The position numbers and the translations under genes are program-made. Positions 1 to 10,032 of a stretch of 64,000 bases of DNA are shown here, in pieces. The DNA comes from Podaxis mareebaensis (Eukaryota; Basidiomycota; Agaricomycetes; Agaricales; Agaricaceae). The notes beneath the pieces were generated by a model that saw nothing but the letters and a program-made list of their open reading frames with translations, was not told where the DNA came from and did no database searches. The stretch is taken from positions 1 to 64,000 of the forward strand of contig JAEUWP010000178.1 in NCBI GenBank assembly GCA_018524725.1, written 5' to 3'. The stretch's first letter is position 1; every line of letters begins with the position of its first letter.

Positions 1-360
1 GGGAGGGTTGGACCTAGTGAAAAAAGGGGGCAGGTGGGGAGGGGCCAGGCGAGGGGGAGGGGCCAGATCCAGTGAGAGGGCAGGGGCTGCCAATCCAGTG
101 CAGAGGCAGAAGTACTCCTGGAGAGTATGGAACCAGGGGGGGCCAGAGAGTGAGGCAAAAGGAGGAGGGAGGTGAGGAGGGGGGAAAGGTACCCCCAGCC
201 CCCTGGAACCACAGCTCCCAGCCCACCATCAAGCACCTGTGTGTCCACCTTGGTTCAGGATCAGCATGTGGGCCATAGGGGGCATGGAATAGAAGGTGCA
301 GAGGGGGGAAGCTCAAGAGAGGGGGCAGGAGGAAAGGGCTGAGAGAGGGGGCAAAATTTT
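1..360. repeat. G-rich purine-biased tract
   Basis: The + strand is very rich in G runs (GGGG and GGGGG separated by one to five bases, densest at about 25-65 and 170-190), with few pyrimidines. No conserved protein is seen in either strand. It sits at the outer edge of the transposon block and may be low-complexity sequence of an element. The G runs could fold as G-quadruplexes; this is inference only. Confidence 0.45.
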
Positions 361-449
361 TCAGGTGGGATCAATATTCCCACACAAATTTCCCACAATC
401 AGCCTCAGGACCAAAAAAGCAAAAAAAAGACAAAAACACTATATTTTGC

Positions 450-3400
450 TCATAGATAGGCTGTAGCTAGGGTGAAAAAAATTGGAATTGGGTGCGGGAA
501 GGCTGCAAAGGTATGCTTAGGTGTCATCATCAACAAGTTGGCCCAGAGAGGCCATGAAGCTCGGCACCTCCTCAGAGACCTGAGTTTAGGCATCAGTAAT
601 GGCCTCAAGGTAGGCCACCTCCACCTCAGGATCCATAAGTGCTGTAAAATTGAGCCCAGCACCATTGTCGTAGTTGTGCTTGAGCATCTGGAGTGCCTCC
701 ATCAAGCCTGGGCCAATCTGATTGTGACAAAGGGTTGTTGTTTCCTTGGCAGAGGAAAACATCTGTTTGCATGGAACAGAGGAGCTCTATACAGGGAGAA
801 TGTTGAGTGCAAGGCGAAATATTGTAGGGTACCAAAAGCGATTCTCCTGCATTTTGTATAGTCAGCAAGACTTAAGACATTTGAGATAGGGTGGGCTTGC
901 CTGCCAATATACCAAAGAATCCCAAGCTTGATGAACATCAAGAAAGTATGCCTCAACCTCAGCTCAGAGATCACAATTTTCCAGAGCTGCTAATGGTGAA
1001 GCCCCAAGCCTAAGTACAAAGTTTGGATCAACACCTTCAAAGATATCCTGGGCTGGCCTGGCTCTTAAAGCAGGCTTGGAAGTCAAAGAGCTGCCCTCAG
1101 CAGGCTCACCTCAGTATACTGAGAGCTGCACCAGATACTAGCGTGAGCAAGCCTGGCAAGCAGTAGCAGCCCCAGAAAGCCACTTACATGATCCATGAGA
1201 AGGGCTCTAGTCTCTTCAGTGCACTCCAGCATGTACTTTCAGAACCATTCAAGCTTTATAGTAGGGTTCAGCACTAGCACCACACTATTAATTAGTATAC
1301 TACAAGCAGAGTAGGAAAATAGGTAAATGCACAAATTGAAAGAACATATGCAGGTGCTGTAGAGAGGCAACTTTGGTACTGGGCAAGCTTTTGAATGCCT
1401 GCCTCAATTACTTCAGCAAATTGGGGCTTTGCAACTTGGAGCTCTTTCCACCAGGTGATTATGGCATTGTAGGCTGGGATTGTCTCACACAGTGAAGGTG
1501 TCTTCTCCCTGGACAGCATGTACTAGTACACATATGTGACCTGCCATTGAAGATGGGTCACCTTTGAATTTACCAGGGTAAGGTTGCACCTACCTTTAAA
1601 ATGTCAGCATAGTTCTTGAGGACATCCCAGTCTCGAGATCAGAGTCAGTGCTTCTGAAGCTCAGGCACAATGGCAGCAAGCCTATTAAGAGCCTAAGAGA
1701 AGGGTGATCTTAGCTCTGACCTGCCCTTGGAAGTCCAAAAGGGCAACCTACCGTACGAAGAAGCAAGGCTCAGAGAATCATCAGCAAGACTGATGCCCAC
1801 TAAGTAGTGACATCTAGTAGGAGTTGCTTAGGTTCCAGATCAAGCTTTCGGCACATATCAGCAAAGGCATCTCACCTAAGAGATAACAATCTGATCTGTA
1901 TGGCAGATTGAGTCTTACTGGCACTGAGATGGTGAAATTGGTACTCACAGCCCAAATTAGATTCTGAAGCAAGGCAATGGTATCTCTTTCCTGGGCATTT
2001 GGACCCCAGGTGCCTTGTGGATCATAGTCAGGTGCCAAGAACTCAGCTAACTTCAGGTCAGTAATTGCAGATATAATTGCCTGGCATGCAAGATTTGTGA
2101 CATGAGGCCCACACCTACAATTCTCCATTAGTCTCCCCTCAGGTACAATGGAAAGTCCTTACTGAATGCACTGCTTCACACAATCAAAAGTAATGCCTTT
2201 GCTTGCCAGCTCTTCACTGAGAGCTTCCAAGCAGGAGTCATTATTGGAGGCATTATCCATTGTGATCCACCCAAGCTATTGAAAAACTGTGTCAGCTTTA
2301 ACAGCACTAGAGCACTGTTGGCTGCAAGTGAAACTCACCTTGGAAGCAATTCCAATGCGATTGACAATAAACATTAGCATTTGAGCTAAGTGTTCTCCAG
2401 TATGCCAGCTAGGAATCTGAGTAAAGCCAATAAGATGCAAGTAAAGTTCAAGGTGGGTCTGAGTACCAGCAGCAGTATAGCATTCAGTTATGTGTATGTA
2501 ATGGGCTGTGACACCCATGAATGGTATGAGAATGCCATCAGACCATGTGTCCATGGTCAGCAAGATCTGCCCTGGGGCAACCTGTTGCTTTGAAAGTCAG
2601 AAAAGCAAGAAAGACATGTGTAAAATGCATGCCAGACTCATACCCATTTCCTCCCTAAGTAAATTGATGTGCTGCTCCCAGTTTGACATAATTTGGGCAC
2701 AAAGGAAGTGGTGATGAGGAATATCTGAGTCCTCTAGGTTTTCATGCAGCAACAGAAGCAAGGCCCTGAACTTCTTGTTTTCCATAATGTTTAAAGCCTA
2801 GGTAAGATCATGAGCAGCATCCAAACTGAAAAACAATGGTATCTCGCATACCTGGTCATCAGATACAATAAACTCTATCAGTGCTTGAATAAAGGCTTCC
2901 TTGGAGAACTGAGGTCTGGCAGAGTTAGAGGCACCTTCCAGCTGGCTAGGATTGGAGGCATCAAAGCCATTGTCAGCTCAATAGTTAGCAATGGCAGCCT
3001 GGATGTTGGAGCTGCCTCCAATCTTCAAACCTTACCTGTTGCACTCTTTAATCCACTCTTCAAGATGGTAGTGTGCCAGATGGTGGCAAACAATTCCTGT
3101 TGAAGTTGTTGATAAATACTTTGCTGGTGTCACCCCACTGTTACTGAGGGCCAAGCAGTGCAAAGTGCATTGGTTCAGCATATCAAAAATTGATTTAGGG
3201 CAAAAGTAACTCACTTTGAGCAAAGCTTGCATATTGCAGTGACCATTGGACAGCCCTTGGAGTCCACACCAGGTACCTTGGAAAAGAAAGACCAGATGTC
3301 ATCAGCAGTTGGTTTTGTATTCCTAGCAGCTTTTCTCTGGTGTTGCTGCTGCTTGTGTGAGAGAGGTGATGAAACTCCTGGCTCGTCTTCTGAATCTAAC

Positions 3401-4060
3401 AGGCCCATCAAAATAGGAAAGGTACTGGCAGGCATTTGAGCAGGACTTGGACTAGAAGTTGAAATGACCTGCTGCAGCCAAGTAGGACCATGGTGACCAA
3501 GTACAATGGGAGGAAGAAAGCGAATGCTTTGAGGAGTTTGTGGAGTAGATGCAGAAACTGAGAGCGATGGAAATTGAGAGTGAGTACTGGGAGGGGCTGG
3601 CTGGACAGGAGAAAGAGCTGTGACTGCTATGATTTGGTGGTAGGCACCACCAAGAAGCTGCTGAGCAGGGAGAATAGTCCCAGTGTTTGCAGGTTGGGAT
3701 GATAGTGGCACTGTTGATGACAAGTAATTAATAGCAGGAAAGGGTAGACTGCATTTTGAAGTACCAATTGTACCCTGAGATTGGTGAACAAACAAGGCTT
3801 GATGAATATTGGAAGCACCAGGGAGTTGCATAGGCCTGGGAGTTGGAGCCAGCAATCCAACAGCCTGATCTGCAAGGACAGTCAACTGATTGGGAGGAGC
3901 AGGTGGCTGGGAAAGCGATAACTCAGGCTGTTCAGCAGGATCAGACCTAAGTTGAGCCTAACTTGCAAGGTGGCATGCTGGAAGGCATGGATCTTCTGGA
4001 GCCAGCTGAGTGCAAACTTCTGCTAGTGTCTCTGAAGCATTAACTAGTATTTGTGACTTG
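450..4060 (-). mobile_element. Decayed hAT-superfamily DNA transposon
   Basis: The minus strand carries hAT transposase segments in the expected order: a low-complexity N-terminus and BED-type zinc finger (about 3885-3050), then catalytic-domain blocks (about 2785-1290). The reading is interrupted by frame changes and stops, so this is a relic. The region has very few CpG dinucleotides and many TpG/CpA, as expected of a methylated, deaminating element. I could not find terminal inverted repeats or an 8-bp target duplication, so the outer limits are approximate, and the C-terminal dimerisation region below about 1290 is not recognisable with confidence. Confidence 0.65.
1292..3885 (-). pseudogene. 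hAT transposase, BED zinc finger plus RNase H-like core, broken
   Basis: Segments read on the minus strand. At about 3300-3040 a BED finger: CKLC then, after an intron-like gap, HHLAHYH followed by LEEW. At 2785-2600 ENLEDSDIPHHH. At 2563-2280 the hAT core: LTMDTWSDG, GVTAHYI, LIGFTQIPSWHTGEHLA. At about 2270-2160 ITMDNASNNDSCLEAL. At 2128-1990 CGPHVTNLACQAIISAITDL. At 1519-1380 SREKTPSLCETIPAYNAI. These match conserved positions of hAT transposases, which cut and paste DNA as dimers. Stops and frame changes between blocks exceed what short introns explain. The N-terminal 200 residues are Pro/Ser/Gln-rich, without a recognised domain. hAT assignment is confident; completeness is not. Confidence 0.7.
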
Positions 4061-5284
4061 AGTTTGTATTGCATGAAGTTAAAAAATTGTGGGACATATG
4101 GTTAACTTGGAATGTTGCTTGCATGGCACCATTTGAAAAAACCTCCTGGGACTCCATGCTAGCCTGGGCATTTTGGCTGTGAGTCATACAAGAGTTTGCA
4201 GGTCTAGCTTCCTTGCACATCATCTTGCAAGGCCTGGACATGATGAAAGACAGTAAAAGCAGCTAAGAATCTAGTCAGGAGTGCATAAGCTCAGGAGGAT
4301 GTTTGCCAGAGCATGCAACTCAGCTAGGAGACCATCCACTTTAAAGGCCCTTGCCATTATTCTAAGTATTAGCTTATTACTTCAAGATCCCACCAGATAT
4401 TCAATAGCATTGAGTTGGAGGGAGCAAGAATTGTATTGAGTGACTGCACTGCAATGCCACCAAAGGATCTAAATCATTTAGTAATCACCAAGCTGCCTTT
4501 GCACTGATAGCAAAATATTACTCTTTAACTGAGGATAATGGACTGCAAGCTTGCATTGCAGGCCCTGAAGGTTTTAAGTGCACTGGTGACAGGCACAGCT
4601 GGGGGCTTCATACTAGAGGCCAGTAGTAAGTGGTCTTTGCAACACTTGGGTGAGAAATTGGTTGGTAGAGTAGCTTTCACTGTTCTAATTCCAGTATTTT
4701 GCAAAAACTACAAGTAAATACACCACTACTGGTATACTAGAGCCCCTAAATTTCCTGCTCAAGTCCCAAAAGTGTCTGTTGCATGGCCTGGAGCTCAGCT
4801 ATTCACCACCTCAGATCAGCCACCCTAAATGGAAATTGATTGCTGGCTCAGGCTAGCTAAGTTAGAGTTCAGTCAGCTCGGTTCAGGGCTGGCTAACCTG
4901 CAAGTCCCTGAGCTGAGATTCGGCATCAGCTCAGTGCAAATCCAGCTCAGCTTGGCTGGCTTGCTGGCTCGAGCTGAGCCTTACCCAACACTATGACAAT
5001 GTTTCAATAAAAATCACTGTAAAATTTACTAGATATTTATGCCATGCTTATTTAAGTAACTGCAACCCAGATTTTGTAGATGGTGCATCTCTGCATAGAA
5101 AATAGGTTCCCATCAACTTAACAACCTCTCAATATTCTAATTTCTCATGCACAAAATACCTATGACTTGTGCCAATGCAGTCCCCTGGCACGGTGCTAAG
5201 ATTTGCCATGCCACATCCATCCAGTATCTGCCCATTTTTGGGTTGCTATGACATCAGGTCCAGTTCAGCTCCGAATGTTCTGAC
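4061..5284. other. Gene-free transposon-derived sequence
   Basis: No supportable gene. The sequence is CpG-poor, like its neighbours. Around 4800-4980 there is a run of related GCTCAG/GCTGGCT words, which looks like a degenerate short-period repeat. Confidence 0.4.
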
Positions 5285-5945
5285 AATTCTGGTCACCTCC
5301 ACACTTCTATACACTCCCTTCATGTGAAGACTTTTCCAACCAATGTATATGGCAGACACATGAAATCTCATTACCCATTCGCAATAGTAGAGGCCTCCAT
5401 TTCCTTCCATGTTCACCCACCAGATATTCTGTCATTGGGGCATTAGGAAATACACTGGCAAACTGGGACCTGTACAAGGAGAGACACCGACCCTTGCAGA
5501 AGTCCATGCATCTCACTCAACACGCATTTTACCTGATGAGGGCTGCAGGATCTGCAACTTTATCTACTGCAATGTTCCACCTTCATCCATAACAGTTTTG
5601 GGCATTCTTCTAGTCAAAAAGGGAATACATAGCCAATATGAATACAATTTTATTACCTTCCAGATGGAACTTGATCATACTGAAACCAGCAGGGAGCTGA
5701 CAATCATAATGATCAAGCTCGAAAACATGGTTGGTCACAATCGCTGTGGCCAGCTTAAATTGCATTGGTTTGACCCATTCAATGGTGTTGTACTGCTCCA
5801 CTACAAGGACATGTCCAAGTCTCTTCCTACATCTTACAGACAGTGTCTTCATCTTCATATACTCCAATACCTTTCTGCTCAACTTACCACATGAGTTCAT
5901 TCCTCTTAGTTTTATTCTTTGTTCTTGCTGTAGTCATTCAATGTT
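5285..5945. repeat. Dispersed 0.6 kb repeat, copy 1
   Basis: This stretch aligns by eye with 7370-7974 in the same orientation. Shared blocks include AATGGTGTTGTACTGCTC, CTTGATCATACTGAAACCAG-like text, and a 3' end ACTTA(T)CC(C)ACA. Identity looks roughly three quarters or better. On the minus strand a conserved piece reads YLxGEHGxxWRPxLL, so the repeat may derive from an old coding sequence, but I do not recognise the family. Most differences are C/T and G/A transitions, consistent with methylation decay. Confidence 0.7.
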
Positions 5946-7369
5946 TTGGTATTTCTCTTAGTACTCCTCTTCATTTTCATTCGAGTAGTATAGTTAATGC
6001 TCCTGGGTGACCAGATCATGAACCTGGGGTACTTCCAGATCATGAGGCTTCCATATCATGCAGTTGCAGCTGCCCAAGGCAGCAGCTTCTCATTAAGCAT
6101 ATGTCTGCGATCTCTTCTTCTCATGGGACTGTCAGGTGGATATAAACTAACCTATCTTCATACTCCTAAGAATTAACATCCATGAAAAACAACAAACACA
6201 TATATAAAGCTACAAAAACCACCATACTATACATAAATGTCATTGTAACCCCCAGATTGTATATCACCATTGCTGGAAGACACCCTGTCCATACCACTGG
6301 AAGCCACAATGCCTTTGACCATGGCAACATACCTGTTGTCACTTGCAGATGACATCCTCATAGAGTTACTTGGGATCTTCTCACCTTCAGATGCTATTTC
6401 TTGCAGAAAGGTCTTCCCCTCTTCAATGTATCAACCTCTGTGACATTGACTGACCAGTCCTAGGTTTGCTGAAGGCTGCATCGATTGTCTTTGGAACGCA
6501 GCATCTGGCTGAAAATATGCTCCAACTGCGATTATATGCTTCCTGAAGCTAAAGAATACCTGGAGGTTGCAGAGCTAGAGAGGACACTCCTGCATGGTGA
6601 AATAATGAAGGACAAGTGGACTGGAGTTTAAAAGGGTGCACTGTATACAATATTCCAAGCCAATGTTGGAGGATCCAGAGCCACTTATGTGGGTATAATG
6701 GGACCCTATGTAGTACAGAAATTTGTACCAAGGGTTCAGGGGGCTTCAAAGAGGATGCACCTCATTTGGTCTCCACTGAATAAGCTGTTTGAGCATGACC
6801 TCACTTGTCAATTTGGCCAAGATTCCAAGTGTATACAGATAATTACATATAGCTTCATAAATTACAACTCAATGTGGATTGGATATATCAGGACATCTGA
6901 GGAAGACAACGAAGCTCAATACCATTTGTGAGCCATTTTATTAATCCTTGCAAAACCTTCCAATCATTTATTAATAATAACCAGGGAAGTTATACTTGTA
7001 AAATTGCAATGCAATTTGGTCCCAGGCACCTCATTAGAGGTTTCTATGCCTGTAAAAGATGCAATGGCAAAAAACATTACATTAAGCATCTGGCATGATT
7101 ACATGCTCATATCATAAGCCAAACCCACCCTTATGTCATTTGCTCATAATGGAAAAAATTACATGCTCATGACACAGGCTGAACCCAACCTTGCTGTCCT
7201 TGTCCATATTCCAACAGCAAAGATAGTGTCAGTGCTGTCATGGAACATAAGTTGTTTTGAGCCTTGTGAGAATTTCTTGGATAATTTTATCGTCTCAACA
7301 GTCCCAATTAAACAGTCAGATGGATGATTTCATTTCTCCTTGGCACTTGATTAGGGTTTCTGATAAGGG
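5946..7369. other. Gene-free CpG-poor sequence between repeat copies
   Basis: No gene is supported. Short open stretches exist (for example 6689-6931 on the plus strand), but with no domain, no splice structure and no partner elsewhere in the window. Likely interior of an old element whose repeated portion lies at 5285-5945 and 7370-7974. Confidence 0.4.
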
Positions 7370-7974
7370 AGACATCCACTTCTATGCACTCCCTTCACCC
7401 AAGGACCTTTCTGACCAATGTGTACAGCAGACACATGAAATCTTGCTACCTGTCCACAGTAGTACTGGCCTCCAATTTTTTCCATGCTCACCTGCCAGAT
7501 ATACTGTCATCAGGCTGGTAGGAAATACACTAGTGAACTAGGATATCTGACTACCACCTGCACAAGGAGAGATACCAACTCTCACAGAAGTCCATGCATC
7601 TTGCTCAGCATGCATTTCACTTGATGAAGGTCATCGGATCTGCGACTTTATCTACTCTGATGTTCCACCTTCATCCAAAACAGCTTTGGGTATCCTTCTG
7701 GTCAAAAAGGGAAGGCTTAGGTGGTGTGAATACAATTTCATCGCCTTCCAGGTGGAACTGGATCATACTGAAACCAGCAGAGAGTCAATGATCACAATGG
7801 CTAAGCTTGAAAATATGGCTGGTCCCAATCACTGTGGCTGGCTTAGATTGCTTTCATTTGACCCATTCAATGGTGTTGTACTGCTCTGCTATGAGGACAC
7901 GTCCATACCTCATTCCATGGCCCATGGACAGCATCTTCATGTACTGCAATACCTTCCTACTCGACTTATCCCAC
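7370..7974. repeat. Dispersed 0.6 kb repeat, copy 2 (interrupted by an insertion)
   Basis: Direct copy of 5285-5945. It breaks at 7974, where the long-inverted-repeat element begins, and resumes for about 30-40 bases after 9681 (CTTCATCTTAATTCCATTC against CATTCCTCTTAGTTTTATTC in copy 1). The break shows that the element inserted into this copy. Confidence 0.7.
7967..7974. repeat. Target-site duplication, left (TATCCCAC)
   Basis: TATCCCAC occurs here and at 9674-9681, exactly flanking the long-inverted-repeat element. Extending to 10 bp gives TATCCCACTA versus TATCCCACAA (9 of 10 identical). Copy 1 of the host repeat has one related sequence (ACTTACCACA), so the duplication arose at insertion. 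Confidence 0.75.
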
Positions 7975-8093
7975 TATGGCATACCAACATGGACAAAAAT
8001 AAAAGCCCCCATGCAAAACATCTTTTGTGCATGAAAATCAGTTTCTATACTAAATAGATATATTTTACTGTAGTTTTGGCTTATCAACGAGTA

Positions 8094-8883
8094 CAGTCAC
8101 TTAGCGGTCCTTTTAACACTACTGTTCCTCTTTACACTGGCAGCTTTCTCATGAGTGAATAACTTGTGTGATTCTATTTCTTAGCCAAAACATGCCTGAC
8201 ATATGTCTTTCCCCATCTGACAATAAAAATTGATGGCTGGCTTGATGGATTGATGAAATCACAGGGGATCTCCGATTTTGGGTATATTTTCAAAAATTTG
8301 TTGGGCCAACAATGTCTGACAGCTTGTATATTTTAACTAAAAATTTGAACACATTTTTTACTCTACATCATGAGCACACATAGATACCAAAATTACAGCC
8401 TGGAGACTGCAGGGAACATGAAGTTCTTCAAAAAAGTTACAAATCACTGAAAGAAGGGGGAAGATGTCATATTCTGTCACAATTGTCACAATTTGTGACA
8501 ATCTTCACCTCAACTGGCTTTCTGCCTTTTGTCCTCCCTTCCATGCTAGAATTTGGTTATTTATGCATGCCCCCAATGGATATAATGTTGGTGCAGAGTA
8601 TTTGGATAACCAATACTGATGATTTCTTAACTGGAGGTACAGGTTTCATTGGTGTGTTACTCATGTCACATACAGGGCGTCACACTGTTAAAAGGACTGA
8701 CTTTGTGACATTTATTGAAAGTGATTTTGTGGCCGCAGTTCTTACTGAAAATTTCTGAAAATTTATACAGACATATAAATCCATCATAGAATAATGTGTT
8801 TAATGTTTTACCTGGATTGAGTCAGAATTGTGTACAGAATTTGTGAAATATAATGTAGTGTTAAAAGGACCACTAAGTGACTG
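8094..8883. mobile_element. TA-flanked MITE (Tc1/mariner-type), 790 bp, nested in left arm
   Basis: The element starts CAGTCACTTAGCGG at 8094 and ends with its reverse complement at 8883. The terminal inverted repeats are 29 bp (8094-8122 and 8855-8883) with a single C/T mismatch at a former CpG. TA dinucleotides flank both ends (8092-8093 and 8884-8885); the sister arm has one TA at this site. TA duplication with CAGT termini is the signature of Tc1/mariner-like elements. No transposase is present, only short chance open frames, so it is non-autonomous. Confidence 0.85.
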
Positions 8884-9256
8884 TATTATATTCCGCGTGT
8901 GAAAAAAATCTGCACGTGGGAATTGAAGGTGCGCGCGCGAGAAAAAAAAAAGGTCCCATGCGGAAATTGAATTTGTGCACACAAAAAAAAGAAAAATGCA
9001 CGCAAAAAAAAAGAAGAATGCTCGCAGAAACTAGATTTTCACATGCGAAAAAAAGGCACCAGAAATTGATTCTGTTGTCAGTACAAATCTTGGAGACATA
9101 CCTCAATTGTTGTGTCAGGAATGATGCCGTTGGACTTCATATTCCCACAACCTTCCCCAGGACTGTGCTCGAAAATGAGCACAAATATCCGAGCTGTACC
9201 CATAGATTTTGGAGTGTATAGTGTCTACTCATGCTGTGGAATAGCATGAACATCTG

Positions 9257-9673
9257 ATCTATGGGTGCAGCTCGGATATTCGTGCTCATTATCGAGCAGT
9301 CTTGTCCTGGGGAAGGTCGTGGGAATATGAAATCCAATGCATCATTCCCGACATATCCATATCAGATCCTGACACAACGATTGATGTATACCTTCAAGAT
9401 TTGTACTGACAAGGGCCCTCAACTTTACATGCAGAGCTGGTTTCCAGTACATTTTTTTCTGCACATGCAAGTCTAGTTTCCGCGCGCACTTTTCTTTTTT
9501 GCGCATGGTCTTTTTTTTTTTCACGCGCGCAGATTTTTTTCACGCGCGGAATATAATACTCATCAATAAGCCAAAACTACAGTAAAATATATCTATTTAG
9601 TATAGAAACTGATTTTCGCGCGCAAAAGATGTTTCGCGCGGGGGCCTTTATTTTTGTCCACGTTGGTGCGCCA
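9257..9673. repeat. Right inverted arm of the long-TIR element (uninterrupted)
   Basis: Reverse complement of the left arm. It keeps the unoccupied version of the MITE target: its reverse complement reads GATGAGTATTATATTCC at about 9550-9566, where the left arm reads ACGAG-TA-(MITE)-TA-TTATATTCC. CpG sites are largely retained. Confidence 0.75.
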
Positions 9674-9681
9674 TATCCCAC
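9674..9681. repeat. Target-site duplication, right (TATCCCAC)
   Basis: Partner of the copy at 7967-7974. Sequence beyond it resumes the interrupted 0.6 kb repeat for a few tens of bases and then becomes ordinary CpG-containing genomic DNA. Confidence 0.75.
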
Positions 9682-9719
9682 AAGCTTCTTCATCTTAATT
9701 CCATTCATTCGGCACAGCG

Positions 9720-10032
9720 AGGTACGCTCAAGCCGAGTATGCTAAGAATGGATTGCCGGTTCCAACGAAGAAACACACAGGAGGATGTGCCCCTGTAGTC
9801 ATCACTTAGTTCTATGAACACACCGTGAAGCCGACATGAGTTGTTGTGGATCACATTATTGATGAGGAGCTTGATGATCGCACTTCGGAGTGATTTGTTT
9901 ATCAAGAGTATAGCATTAGAAACAAATCTAGATATTTAGCATAAAAAGTTATGAAACGACACAACTTCCAAACAGGCACCAGGGCTGCCGAGAAGGAATC
10001 ACTGTCAGGGCAGGTGGCCAACTTCGAGAAGA
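9720..10032. other. Intergenic, downstream of 7TM gene A
   Basis: No gene seen. This is the 3' flank of the first 7TM gene and the first CpG-normal sequence after the transposon block. Confidence 0.4.

Larger units (their letters stand above)
7977..9673. mobile_element. Long-terminal-inverted-repeat (fold-back / Mutator-like) element, non-autonomous
   Basis: The two halves are reverse complements: 7977-8093 plus 8886-9207 pairs with 9257-9673, leaving a spacer of about 49 nt. Ends are TGGC...GCCA and the flanks are an 8-10 bp duplication. Arms of about 420-440 bp filling nearly the whole element, with an 8-10 bp duplication, fit fold-back or Mutator-like non-autonomous elements best; no transposase is encoded. 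The arms hold GCGCGC blocks separated by A-runs. The left outer arm has lost many CpG sites present in the right arm (GCGCGCGAAAATC against GTGCATGAAAATC). A transcript would form a long hairpin. Family assignment is inference. Confidence 0.75.

Noticed and set aside
8483..8758. Short open frame inside the MITE
   Set aside because: No transposase motif, and the element is CpG-decayed with typical non-coding composition.
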